A program made the position numbers and the translations under genes. Below, piece by piece: positions 26,374 to 34,866 of a stretch of 64,000 bases of DNA. Every line of letters starts with the position of its first letter. Position 1 is the first letter of the stretch. Below the pieces are notes generated by a model. It had not been told where the DNA came from. It saw only the letters and a program-made list of their open reading frames with translations, and did no database searches. The stretch is from Bacteroidota bacterium (GTDB lineage: Bacteria; Bacteroidota; Bacteroidia; Flavobacteriales; Flavobacteriaceae). The stretch lies in assembly GCA_023446155.1 (NCBI GenBank), contig JAEXIT010000001.1, positions 124,001 through 188,000 on the forward strand. Reading direction: 5' to 3'.

Positions 26374-26673
26374 ATGAAAAAAGAACTTATGGATGCGAAT
26401 TTTGAAATAGTAAGCAAAGAGGTTATAGAAACACTGAACTTCCCTGAAAATGATGTATTAGAAGAAGACGGATTGGCGATAAAAAGACGGATAGAAGATC
26501 TAAATCGTGCTTTGGCTTTGGGTAATCTGGAACATGGGAAAATCAAAATTTATTTTGAAGATAATGTGTCTAAAAAAGTTGTAGAGACCACTATTTGGGG
26601 AGTTACAGACGAACGGATTATTTTAAAACAAGGCGTAGTAATCCCGATACACAGGATTCATAAAACAATTTAA
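26374..26673 (+). CDS. Hypothetical protein
   Basis: A 99-residue cytosolic protein of unknown family. The N-terminal half is acidic and helical (EDGLAIKRRIEDLNRALALG, about 36-55); the C-terminal half looks beta-rich, with HGKIKIYFEDN and TIWGVTDERIILKQGVVIPI and a closing HRIHKTI. No signal peptide, membrane segment or catalytic motif is seen. It ends before a bidirectional terminator. Confidence 0.7.
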   Translation: MKKELMDANFEIVSKEVIETLNFPENDVLEEDGLAIKRRIEDLNRALALGNLEHGKIKIYFEDNVSKKVVETTIWGVTDERIILKQGVVIPIHRIHKTI

Positions 26674-26689
26674 GACATGGTATACTATT

Positions 26690-26720
26690 AAAAAAGAAGT
26701 TTTTGACTTCTTTTTTTTTT
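26690..26720. terminator. Bidirectional terminator
   Basis: AAAAAGAAGT and ACTTCTTTTT flank a short loop, with an A-run upstream and a long T-run downstream. It separates the convergent genes ending at 26673 and 26748. Confidence 0.75.
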
Positions 26721-26747
26721 ATAAAAAAAATACCGTTTATAGTCTAA

Positions 26748-27200
26748 TTATAAGATGATCTTTCTCATACATAAACTATTCGCAACACCTTCGTATTGTC
26801 CAAAATTGGGGATTAAATGATACCCCGATTTTTCATAAAGGCGAACCGCTTCAGCATGTTCTTTACCGGTTTCTAAAATACATTCCGAAAAAAACAATTC
26901 TGTAGCCCATCGTTCCAGTTCTTTTAATATTTCACCGGCGATTCCCCGGCCACGAAAACCGGGATGGACATACATTCTTTTGATTTCAGTTATGTCATCG
27001 GAATATTGCCTTAAAGCACCGCAACCAACGGCTTTATCTTCTTTGTATGCTAAAACAACATGCTTAATTTTATCTATTTTATTAAACTGTTCAAAAAAAG
27101 AATGTTCATGCCCATCCTTAATTTTTAATTCATGATCCAGTAAAGCAACAAGTTCTTTAAAGTCCTTGTTATTAGATGTCGTTCTTATTAAAATTGGCAT
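26748..27200 (-). CDS. GNAT family N-acetyltransferase
   Basis: A 150-residue acetyltransferase. The acetyl-CoA loop is RMYVHPGFRGRGIAGEILKE (about 94-113), preceded by AVGCGALRQY and followed by LETGKEHAEAVRLYEKSGY. It fits the single-domain GNAT fold and usual length. Substrate unknown. It faces the gene ending at 26673 across a shared terminator. Confidence 0.9.
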   Translation of the reverse strand: MPILIRTTSNNKDFKELVALLDHELKIKDGHEHSFFEQFNKIDKIKHVVLAYKEDKAVGCGALRQYSDDITEIKRMYVHPGFRGRGIAGEILKELERWATELFFSECILETGKEHAEAVRLYEKSGYHLIPNFGQYEGVANSLCMRKIIL

Positions 27201-27953
27201 AATTAAAAAATTATTTAGACAGATTTTAAAAAGAAATGGGGCTTGGTAAAGATACGAATGTTTACTAAAAAGGAGTGAATTTTATTCGTTTACTTTACAT
27301 TATTTGATTTAAAATATAAAAAAAGGTTACAAAAATAATGTTTTGTGATGTTTTTGTTTTTTAATAAGGTATGATTTGAGATTATATGTTGGTTTTTTAA
27401 CGAGGATACAATAAAAATATAAAAACGGGTATAGTTGTTGTTGTTAATACATTGATTGTGAATTTTTCAACTAAGTTTCTTTTTTTGAAACCGAACAGTT
27501 TGGATTAGGCTTATAAATACGAACTGGAATAGAAAATTGAAAACTGTTCGGTTTATAAATGAATAAAATAGAAAAAGCTCTAAAACGGTTTGAAAAGACA
27601 GCCAGATGAACTGACTGTCTTCCAAACTCACATAATGTACTTTAGTTTAGTCCTTAAAATAAAAATACTGAAATAAATTAACTGAAATAAGGACTTACCT
27701 GATGTTGAAAAAATACTACAAAACCAAAAACATCATAACTAAACGTAAGTGCATTACACCAACAAAGTAAGGCAATTGCGCTAACTCATGGAATGTTTTG
27801 ACCTACGTATAGATACTCAGTTTTTTAGAATTCTAAATTTGAGTATTCTTGAGTAATATTGTGTAGGTTTTGGTATCCGAATGCAGTCCATTTAAAGCAT
27901 TATAAAATAAGAGTCGGACTAAAAACGTATCTTTAAAGTCTTAAAAGAAGAAA
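27201..27953. other. Structured intergenic region without a convincing gene
   Basis: A 753-bp AT-rich stretch. It holds three successive inverted repeats: AAACCGAACAGTTT at 27488-27501 with its complement at 27541-27554; AAGACAG at 27595-27601 with CTGTCTT at 27615-27621; AGTCCTTA at 27649-27656 with TAAGGACT at 27688-27695. Only a 22-codon frame (27702-27770) follows. It might encode a structured RNA or be the remains of a mobile element. No tRNA cloverleaf was recognised. Confidence 0.45.
27488..27554. repeat. 14-bp perfect inverted repeat, 39-bp loop
   Basis: AAACCGAACAGTTT (27488-27501) and AAACTGTTCGGTTT (27541-27554) are exact reverse complements. They lie outside any gene. They could form an RNA stem or be the two arms of a binding site. 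Confidence 0.6.
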
Positions 27954-28283
27954 ATGAAATACCTGTTTTTGATAATAGCTATTTTTTTTGAAGTAATAGC
28001 GACCAGTGCGTTAAAATCGTCGGAGCAGTTTACCCGATTGTGGCCTAGTATGGTAGCAATTGTAGGATATGCCATTGCATTTTATTTTTTGTCATTAACA
28101 CTTAAATCAATGCCAATAGGGATCGCTTATGCCATTTGGTCGGGTCTGGGAATTGTTTTAATCTCGGGAATTGGCTATCTGGTCTATAATCAATCGTTGG
28201 ATTTTCCGGCTATAATCGGAATTCTTTTTATAATTATTGGAGTACTGATTATTAATCTGTACTCCAATAGTGTTTCTCATTAA
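27954..28283 (+). CDS. Small multidrug resistance (SMR) family transporter
   Basis: A 109-residue inner-membrane protein with four hydrophobic helices. It begins with the family pattern MKYLFLIIAIFFEVIATSAL, in which Glu14 is the essential proton/substrate-coupling acid. LWPSMVAIVGYAIAFYFLS and PIGIAYAIWSGLGIV follow. It probably works as a dual-topology dimer exporting cationic compounds, as EmrE does; a guanidinium exporter (Gdx) is the alternative. It is convergent with the DUF3037 gene. Confidence 0.94.
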   Translation: MKYLFLIIAIFFEVIATSALKSSEQFTRLWPSMVAIVGYAIAFYFLSLTLKSMPIGIAYAIWSGLGIVLISGIGYLVYNQSLDFPAIIGILFIIIGVLIINLYSNSVSH

Positions 28284-28285
28284 TA

Positions 28286-28669
28286 TTATAAAACGAGTTC
28301 GGTAAAAAGCCGTTCAATAGTGCTGTCCAGATTACCGCAAAAACCGGGATGAGGGCGGGATGTTTGTATGACCGAACTCCTCACAGCAGTGAGCCATCGA
28401 AAGCGAGAGGGAATGTCGAGTTGTGCAATTGGTCCGCCGTCTTTGTGACCAAGTGCAATTTTTTCGAACGACTCTAGATTTAGCTGTAGTTGTTCGAGGT
28501 CCAATTCGTTTGAAAGCATCAAGAGTTTTTGCTCATTTATGGAAAAACGAACATTAATGTATTTGGCACTCTTGGAAAAAAGGATAATACCAACATTCAA
28601 AAATTCTTCGCGCTCAACTCTAGGCAAAACACGAATCACAGCATATTCATATAAGTGTTTGTCTTGCAT
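28286..28669 (-). CDS. DUF3037 domain protein
   Basis: A 127-residue protein of the DUF3037 family, recognisable by YEYAVIRVLPRVEREEFLNVG near the N-terminus and the C-terminal SRPHPGFCGNLDSTIERLF. No enzymatic function is known. It overlaps the HipA-like kinase gene by 23 bp, so the two are translated together. This gene pair recurs in other bacteria to my knowledge, which suggests that the products work together, perhaps as kinase and partner or antitoxin. Confidence 0.85.
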   Translation of the reverse strand: MQDKHLYEYAVIRVLPRVEREEFLNVGIILFSKSAKYINVRFSINEQKLLMLSNELDLEQLQLNLESFEKIALGHKDGGPIAQLDIPSRFRWLTAVRSSVIQTSRPHPGFCGNLDSTIERLFTELVL

Positions 28670-29441
28670 TTTGCGCTTCTTTTATAAAAATTTCAGAATT
28701 GTTTTTTCGGATCAGTAAAAACTGAGTATAAACTTCTTTCAGATCTTCCGGAGTGTCGCGATTGTCATCCCACAATAACCATTCATCCGGAATCAGGTTT
28801 ACGATTTCGCGGATTTTTTCTTCGGTTAAAATTGCTTTAAAAACCACATCAACTTGCTCGAGTTCTGTTGCTTTGGGAAGTAAAACATGATCTTTGATCA
28901 ACGTAAAAGGGCTCTTTGCATGGTTTTCCCAATTGTTCCAGGAATGATGGAAATAAAAAGACGCTCCATGATCAATCAGCCATACTTCTTTATGCCAAAT
29001 CAGCATATTGGTATTCCGGAAAGTCCGGTCTACATTGGTTATAAAAGCATCCAACCATACAATCTGTGAGGCTAATAATGGATCGACATCGGTAACAACA
29101 GGGTCAAAATTAATAGCACCCGATAAAAAGTGTAGCGCCAGATTTAATCCCTGACTCCCTTGTAGGAGGTCTTGTATTTCTTCGTCGGCTTCAGTACGGC
29201 CAAAAGCTTCGTCAAGGTTGGCAAAAACGATTTCCGGAATCCGAAGTCCTAAGACACGTGCGATTTCACCACCGATAAGTTCGGCAATTAATGCCTTACT
29301 ACCGTGGCCGGCACCTCTAAATTTTAGTACATATTTAAAATCGTCATCGGCTTCTGCAAGCGCAGGGAGCGAACCACCTTCCCGTAATGGGGTGATATAG
29401 CGGGTCACGTTAACCGTGCGTAAATGGGGCGTATCACTCAT
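28647..29441 (-). CDS. HipA-like kinase domain protein
   Basis: A 264-residue protein with a compact HipA-type kinase fold. Lys40 (YVLKFRGAG) is the likely ATP-binding lysine, ITNVDRTFRNTNML (about 134-147) holds the catalytic Asp138 and Asn143/145, and WLIDHGASF (Asp157) is the metal-binding DFG-like motif. It is much shorter than classical HipA (about 440), has no N-terminal HipA_1 region and no HTH antitoxin partner; the neighbour is DUF3037. Function unknown. Confidence 0.85.
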   Translation of the reverse strand: MSDTPHLRTVNVTRYITPLREGGSLPALAEADDDFKYVLKFRGAGHGSKALIAELIGGEIARVLGLRIPEIVFANLDEAFGRTEADEEIQDLLQGSQGLNLALHFLSGAINFDPVVTDVDPLLASQIVWLDAFITNVDRTFRNTNMLIWHKEVWLIDHGASFYFHHSWNNWENHAKSPFTLIKDHVLLPKATELEQVDVVFKAILTEEKIREIVNLIPDEWLLWDDNRDTPEDLKEVYTQFLLIRKNNSEIFIKEAQNARQTLI

Positions 29442-29486
29442 AAAACTTTGTTTTGTATACGGTCACAAATGTATTAAAAAGGAAAG

Positions 29487-29523
29487 AAAAAAACTTGACT
29501 GGTTTTCGAAACCAGTCAGGTTT
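29487..29523 (-). terminator. Terminator of the DJ-1/aldo-keto reductase/OYE/LLM/MFS operon
   Basis: Read on the minus strand, AAACCTGACTGGTTT and AACCAGTCAAGTTT flank a TCG-type loop and are followed by a run of seven T. It lies 21 bp after the DJ-1 gene stop. It has the CCTGAC stem core seen in other hairpins here. Confidence 0.8.
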
Positions 29524-29543
29524 AAATTAGTAGAATAATCGGA

Positions 29544-30308
29544 TTATAATTTTTTCAATTCGGCTAAAACCGATTTTCCAACTGCCTCCGCAGAAGCGGG
29601 ATTCTGACCGGTAACCAGACGTTGATCTGCTACAACATGCGATTGCCAGTTCCCCGTTTTTTCAAACTTCGCACCACGTGCTTTTAACTGATCTTCCAGC
29701 ATAAAGGGTACCACTTTTTCCAATCCCACAGCAATCTCTTCTTCATTGGTAAAACCGTTTACTTTTTTACCGGCAATCAAATAGTTTCCATTACTCAATT
29801 TGATGTTAAGCAAACCGGCAGGTCCGTGACAAACGGCACTGACAATCCCGTTGTTTTCATATATTTTGGTCGCAATAGCAGCGATTTCTTTATTTTCGGG
29901 TAAATCCCACATCGCACCGTGACCACCTGCATAATGAATGGCAACGTAGTCTTTGGGATTTACTTCCGAAGGTTTCATGGTGTTTTCCACTTTTGCATGG
30001 TACACTTTGTCATCCCAGAATTTTTTATTGATCGGGTCTTTTAAGTCGAATCCATCTACCGGAGCGTTACCACCTTTCGGACTTACAAAATCGATCTCGT
30101 ATCCGGCGTTGTGTAATACTTCCCACGGATGTGACACTTCGCTAAGAAAATATCCGGTTGGTTGTCCGGTATTGCCTTTTTGATCATGGCTGGTCACCAC
30201 AAATAAGATTTTCTTTTTCATAGTTGTTGTTTTTTTCGTTTGTGCGATAGTGGTAACACCGCTAAAAAGTAGGGTCACACTGGCTATTAATGTTAAAATT
30301 TTTTTCAT
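29544..30308 (-). CDS. DJ-1/PfpI family protein, Hsp31-like, exported
   Basis: A 254-residue class I glutamine amidotransferase-like protein. The nucleophile elbow is GIVSAVCHGPAGLLN, with the reactive Cys followed by His; DYVAIHYAGGHGAMWDL upstream supplies further active-site residues. Hsp31-like members act on methylglyoxal or as chaperones. A signal peptide (about 1-22, ending TIAQ) suggests periplasmic location, which is less usual for the family. A second Met (MKKKILFVVTSHD) could give a cytosolic form. It is the last gene of a five-gene operon. Confidence 0.88.
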   Translation of the reverse strand: MKKILTLIASVTLLFSGVTTIAQTKKTTTMKKKILFVVTSHDQKGNTGQPTGYFLSEVSHPWEVLHNAGYEIDFVSPKGGNAPVDGFDLKDPINKKFWDDKVYHAKVENTMKPSEVNPKDYVAIHYAGGHGAMWDLPENKEIAAIATKIYENNGIVSAVCHGPAGLLNIKLSNGNYLIAGKKVNGFTNEEEIAVGLEKVVPFMLEDQLKARGAKFEKTGNWQSHVVADQRLVTGQNPASAEAVGKSVLAELKKL

Positions 30309-30314
30309 GATGGT

Positions 30315-31280
30315 TTATAAAGTATGAAGTTGGTTTGTGATAAATGTCAATTCGTCGGTACTCAATTCGAAATGCAAGGCCTGAGCATTTGAAACCGCCT
30401 GTTCGGCATTTCGCGCACCAGCAAGTACTGCCGTAATTCCCGGTTGCTGAACCGTCCAGCGTAGTACTAATTGTGCTAATGTACTGTTTTTAGCATCGGC
30501 AATAGGTCGTATTTTGTTTAAAAAATCCTGTACTTTTTCCAGATCATACTGATTGAAATAACCGTTGCGATGATCGTTTTCAGCCAGTTTTCCATCTGTA
30601 AAATATTTTCCGGTCAGCAATCCGCGTTCCATCGGGCTATAGGCAATAATACCAATATTTTGATTCCGACTGTAGGGAACCAAATCTTTTTCAATACTAC
30701 GGTTAAGCATACTATAAGGGACCTGATTGGAAGCTAAAGGTACGGTTTTTTGGGCTTCGTCCAGTTGACCAACGGTATAATTGGAAACGCCGGCGGCTTT
30801 GATTTTTCCTTGCTGGATCAGTGTTTCCATTGCTTCCATGGTTTCGGATATCGGTGTGGTATTATCTGGCCAGTGCAATTGCAGCAAGTCGATATAATCC
30901 GTTCCCAAACGCTGCAGACTTTCTTCGACTTCCTTGATCACATTTGTTTTTGACGCATATTTATAAATGGGTTGTCCGTCGGCTTCAAAGAAGAATTCTC
31001 CCTTACCGTTGTTGCTTCCGTCCCAAACCAGACCGAATTTTGTCAGTAATTGAATTTTACTACGATCACGGCCTTTGATGGCTTCACCAATCATGGTTTC
31101 ACTCAGACCAAAACCATAAAACGGAGCAGTGTCAATACTGGTCACACCATTGTCAATGGAAGCCTGAATGGCCGCAATGGAGTCTTTTTTTTCATTTCCG
31201 CCCCACATTGTACCACCAATTGCAAAAGCACCAAGGGTGATAGGGGACACTTCGAGAGAAGAATTTCCTAAGGTTCTCAT
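30315..31280 (-). CDS. Aldo/keto reductase
   Basis: A 321-residue NADPH-dependent TIM-barrel oxidoreductase. Catalytic residues are visible as Asp/Tyr in SIDTAPFYGFGLSE (about 48-61), Lys in LLTKFGL (about 83) and His in LLQLHWPDNT. The C-terminal AGARNAEQAVSNAQAL is the NADP-binding end. It acts on an unknown aldehyde or ketone. The gene lies 6 bp before the DJ-1 gene and 12 bp after the OYE gene. Confidence 0.94.
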   Translation of the reverse strand: MRTLGNSSLEVSPITLGAFAIGGTMWGGNEKKDSIAAIQASIDNGVTSIDTAPFYGFGLSETMIGEAIKGRDRSKIQLLTKFGLVWDGSNNGKGEFFFEADGQPIYKYASKTNVIKEVEESLQRLGTDYIDLLQLHWPDNTTPISETMEAMETLIQQGKIKAAGVSNYTVGQLDEAQKTVPLASNQVPYSMLNRSIEKDLVPYSRNQNIGIIAYSPMERGLLTGKYFTDGKLAENDHRNGYFNQYDLEKVQDFLNKIRPIADAKNSTLAQLVLRWTVQQPGITAVLAGARNAEQAVSNAQALHFELSTDELTFITNQLHTL

Positions 31281-31292
31281 GTTGTATCGTTA

Positions 31293-32414
31293 TTATTTAA
31301 TTGTATTTGTTGTGATAGGATAAAAAGGATAGTCGGTATAACCGGTAACACCACCACCAAAAAAGTAATCGCGCCGCGGCTCGTTAAGCGGTAAATCATG
31401 TTCGAGTCGGTAGGGAAGATCCGGGTTGGCGATGAAGGGGCGACCGAAACCGATCAGATCCGCCCAACCTTGATCTAGGGCTTCTTCGGCCCGGGTTTTG
31501 GTATATTTCCCGGAATAAATCAGGGTCCCGGAAAAAATAGCCCGAATGCTGTCTTTAAACGAACGTTCCATCACCGGCGCGTCATCCCAGTCGGCTTCGG
31601 CTATATGAACATAGGTGACTTTCAACCGTTCCAAAAGTTTGATGGCTTCGGTATAGGTTTCCAGGGGATTATCATCAATGGTACCTTGCAGCGTGGTTAA
31701 CGGCGCCAGACGAACACCAACTTTTTCACTACCGATGGCATCCGAAATGGCTTGAACGACTTCTTTTAGAAATCGCAGTCGGTTTTCAAGCGTACCACCA
31801 TATTCATCAGTTCGGTTGTTGGCTTGTGAGTCGATAAACTGATTGATCAAATAGCCATTGGCTGCATGTAATTCGATACCGTCAAATCCGGCTGCCATCG
31901 CATTTTGAGCTGCTTTAACATAATCGGATACAATTTTTTTAATTTCCGCCTGATTAAGCGCTCTTGGCTTGGAATGTTGTACCATTTCGCCAACGCCATT
32001 TTCTGGTCCGAGATTTTCAAGATCTACAAACACCTTTACACCATCGGCTACCAATTCACTGGACGAAACCGGTGCTTCGTTATTTTTTTGTAAGGCTGTA
32101 TGCGAAACCCGGCCAACATGCCATAACTGCGCGAAAATAATTCCGTTTTTGCGATGTACGGCATCGGTAATCTGTTTCCACCCTGCAACCTGTTCTGGCG
32201 TATAAATTCCGGGTGTCCAGGCATAGCCTTGTCCTTGTTGACTAATTTGCGTTCCTTCGGAAATGATAAGTCCGGCGGAACTTCGTTGTTCGTAATATTC
32301 GGCCATAAGTGACGTGGCAACTTCGCCTTTGGCAGCGCGGGAACGTGTCATCGGTGGCATGACGATACGGTTTTGTAATTCGATGTTTCCGAGGGTATGT
32401 TTTTTAAATAGCAT
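31293..32414 (-). CDS. Old yellow enzyme family alkene reductase (NADH:flavin oxidoreductase)
   Basis: An FMN-dependent TIM-barrel reductase of about 373 residues. Motifs are NRIVMPPMTRSRA near the start, FAQLWHVGRVSH, FDGIELHAANGYLINQFID (substrate-binding His/Asn pair) and the C-terminal LIGFGRPFIANPDLPYRL. It reduces activated double bonds, such as enones or nitro compounds. I take the ATG at 32414 (MLFKKHTLGN) rather than 32459; it overlaps the LLM gene by 11 bp. Member of an electrophile-detoxification operon. Confidence 0.95.
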   Translation of the reverse strand: MLFKKHTLGNIELQNRIVMPPMTRSRAAKGEVATSLMAEYYEQRSSAGLIISEGTQISQQGQGYAWTPGIYTPEQVAGWKQITDAVHRKNGIIFAQLWHVGRVSHTALQKNNEAPVSSSELVADGVKVFVDLENLGPENGVGEMVQHSKPRALNQAEIKKIVSDYVKAAQNAMAAGFDGIELHAANGYLINQFIDSQANNRTDEYGGTLENRLRFLKEVVQAISDAIGSEKVGVRLAPLTTLQGTIDDNPLETYTEAIKLLERLKVTYVHIAEADWDDAPVMERSFKDSIRAIFSGTLIYSGKYTKTRAEEALDQGWADLIGFGRPFIANPDLPYRLEHDLPLNEPRRDYFFGGGVTGYTDYPFYPITTNTIK

Positions 32415-33396
32415 AATCGTTTTCTTTATAATTAAAATCAGGTAAAATAGTTGTGGCAATACGTTCGAGAGCTTCTTTAATTGGCGTTTCCGATTTTCGA
32501 AAATGCAAGGCCATATGATTCACGCCGGCTTCTTCGTAGGCTTTGAGCAAGGGTAACAGTCCGTTGATGCCTACGGATCCACCAAAGCGATGGGGACGAA
32601 ATGGCGCATCATCATCCGACAAAAGATTTAGATGGAAAGCCGTGATATAGGGTTTGGACGCCTGATTGTTGTCGTAAAGGACATTTCGCCAGTCAATAAT
32701 CTGCGCTGCGGTTTCGGCTATCGGACGCGGATAATTAAACCAACCCTGCATATTTTGGGCGATCCAATCCATACTTTGTTGCGCCCGACCGGCGATAATC
32801 CATGGAATCGGATTTTCCGGTTTCGGGAATACTTGTATGTTGTGATTTAGGTTTTCATAATACTGACTAAGACCGCTTTGTGTTTTCCAGGCTTCTTCGA
32901 TAATACTATGATTACGACGAAAACGCTCGGCTCGGCTTTCAAAATCGTACCCAAACAAAGGGAACTCTACCGGACGATCGCCCAATCCGACACCAAACAA
33001 AAACCGACTTCCGGATAAATTTTCGATGGAAGCAACGGCTTTGGCCAGTTGCAACGGATCGTGCAACGGTAAAACGATGGCCGCAGTTCCAAGAGTAATG
33101 GATTTGGTGATTCCGGCGATATACCCGAGATAGGCTATCGTATCAAAAAGTTGTGCACCATCGCCAAAACCAGGATCATACACCGGAACTTCACGCATCC
33201 AAAGCGCGGCAAAACCCAGTTGATCCGCTAATTGAATGTATTCCGTATGCCGACTAATATCCGGAATTCCAAACGGACGTCCGGAAAGACTGCGTTTTTT
33301 TTCGCCCTCCAGCGACCAGTCGTTATCAAGTGGAAATTCCAATCCGATGGTCATCTTTCCCGGAATATGGATGGTACAAATAGTTTCCATGATCAA
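32404..33396 (-). CDS. LLM class flavin-dependent oxidoreductase (luciferase-like)
   Basis: A 330-residue bacterial-luciferase-like TIM-barrel protein. Visible are QLADQLGFAALWMREVPVYD (about 54-73), ITKSITLGTAAIVLPLHDPL and SGSRFLFGVGLGDRP. These enzymes use reduced flavin from a partner to oxidise or monooxygenate a substrate. It overlaps the MFS gene by 4 bp and the OYE gene by 11 bp. An alternative start two codons inside is possible. Substrate unknown. Confidence 0.92.
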   Translation of the reverse strand: MIMETICTIHIPGKMTIGLEFPLDNDWSLEGEKKRSLSGRPFGIPDISRHTEYIQLADQLGFAALWMREVPVYDPGFGDGAQLFDTIAYLGYIAGITKSITLGTAAIVLPLHDPLQLAKAVASIENLSGSRFLFGVGLGDRPVEFPLFGYDFESRAERFRRNHSIIEEAWKTQSGLSQYYENLNHNIQVFPKPENPIPWIIAGRAQQSMDWIAQNMQGWFNYPRPIAETAAQIIDWRNVLYDNNQASKPYITAFHLNLLSDDDAPFRPHRFGGSVGINGLLPLLKAYEEAGVNHMALHFRKSETPIKEALERIATTILPDFNYKENDYAI

Positions 33397-34610
33397 TTGT
33401 TTTTTTCGCGTTTATAACTGATAAGTGTCACCAAAAATCCGATGGCGACCAATAGCGCACCGACCCATGGTGTGGATTGAATACCTAATGACGATTCGAC
33501 AACATGTCCACCGATAAAAGCACCGATAGCAATTCCGACGTTAAAGGCGGCGATATTCAATGCCGAAGCGACATCTTCGGTTCCCGGCAGGTATTTTTCG
33601 GCCATTTGCACCACATAAAGTTGCAATCCCGGAACATTCGAAAACGCCAGAATTCCCATCGCAAACAAGGTAATTACGGCCGTCACCTGATTAAAGACGG
33701 TAAATGAAAGAACCAGTAATACGATGGCTTGTAATACAAACATGATCATTAGTGCTTTAATCGGCTTTTGATTGGCGACTTTTCCACCGATCACATTTCC
33801 CAAGGCAATGGCAATTCCATAGATCAATAACAGTAAACTGGTTGCATCGGCGGAGAAACCGGAGATGCTTTCCAACAGTGGCGCCATATAGGTAAAGCTC
33901 ACAAAAGTTCCACCATAGCCTAAGGCGGTAATCGCTAATACCAATAATATCGATGGGTTTTTGAGTACTTTTAACTGATCTTTTAATTGTAGTGGTTTGC
34001 TTTTTTGAATCGTATCCGGAATTAAAAGACTACTGGCAATAAATCCGATGATCCCTAAAGCTGCCACACCGATAAAAGTAGCGCGCCATCCGAAATGTTG
34101 TCCGATATAGGTTCCTAAGGGTACACCGGTAACAATGGCTACGGTTAATCCGGCAAACATAATCGCAATCGCACTGGCGCGTTTGTCTTCGGGTACTAAG
34201 CTGGCCGAAATGGTCGCTCCGATCGAAAAGAAAACACCGTGTGCAAATCCGGTTAGGATTCGGGCGAGGACTAAGGTGATAAAAGAGGGGGCAATCGAAG
34301 CCAATCCGTTACCAATGATAAAAAGGACCATTACACCGAGCAATAGTTTTTTACGATTGATCCGACTGGTTAAAGCGGTTAATATCGGTGCACCTACGGC
34401 AACGCCCAAGGCATATAGGCTTACAAGCAGACCTGCTGAGGAAATAGATGTTTTTAAATCGTTGGCAACTGTGGGTAGCAGACCGACAATTACAAATTCG
34501 GTGGTGCCAATACCAAAGGCACTGATGGTTAAGGCCCATAAAGCGGCCGGAAGTTTTTTAGATTTCGAAGGAGTTGCCATGGCAGCTGTATTGTTTTGAA
34601 TTGTTTTCAT
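33393..34610 (-). CDS. MFS transporter, DHA1-type drug/metabolite efflux
   Basis: A 405-residue, 12-helix proton-coupled exporter of the AraJ/YdhP type. TEFVIVGLLPTVANDL in helix 1 and SRINRKKLLLGVMVLF in the loop 2-3 region are typical. It is first in the operon MFS-LLM-OYE-AKR-DJ-1, suggesting export of a toxic compound that the enzymes modify. Its 256-bp upstream region holds a long inverted repeat. Confidence 0.94.
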   Translation of the reverse strand: MKTIQNNTAAMATPSKSKKLPAALWALTISAFGIGTTEFVIVGLLPTVANDLKTSISSAGLLVSLYALGVAVGAPILTALTSRINRKKLLLGVMVLFIIGNGLASIAPSFITLVLARILTGFAHGVFFSIGATISASLVPEDKRASAIAIMFAGLTVAIVTGVPLGTYIGQHFGWRATFIGVAALGIIGFIASSLLIPDTIQKSKPLQLKDQLKVLKNPSILLVLAITALGYGGTFVSFTYMAPLLESISGFSADATSLLLLIYGIAIALGNVIGGKVANQKPIKALMIMFVLQAIVLLVLSFTVFNQVTAVITLFAMGILAFSNVPGLQLYVVQMAEKYLPGTEDVASALNIAAFNVGIAIGAFIGGHVVESSLGIQSTPWVGALLVAIGFLVTLISYKREKNN

Positions 34611-34646
34611 AGGTTTGGGTTACCGCAAACGGGTAACGTGTAATGC

Positions 34647-34718
34647 ATTATTATTAGATTCGATCCTATAAGTATCCGATTTAAAATCGGATAGAATACG
34701 ATCGGAACTAATAATAAT
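34647..34718. repeat. 72-bp imperfect palindrome upstream of the MFS operon
   Basis: The outer arms ATTATTATTAG and CTAATAATAAT and the inner arms TATCCGATTT and AAATCGGATA are exact reverse complements, and the middle parts share CGATC-x-TAT. The centre is a single base (34683). The inner 21 bp could be an operator; the whole could fold into one long hairpin in the 5' UTR of the operon or be a small inverted-repeat element. Confidence 0.65.
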
Positions 34719-34866
34719 TAGTACACAGTAACTTGTAAAAACATCGGGTAAAACAACTTTCAACGGTCATATTTGTAGTGTCATAAGGAACAATACAAAT
34801 GTCCGAATAGGGAGAATGCTGTGCGAGGAGTTAGGTCACCGTTTTTTTGTGACGTAGATCACATGT

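Noticed and set aside
27702..27770. A 22-codon frame (MLKKYYKTKN...) in the structured gap
   Set aside because: Too short, very Lys-rich as AT-rich DNA often gives, and with no supporting context.
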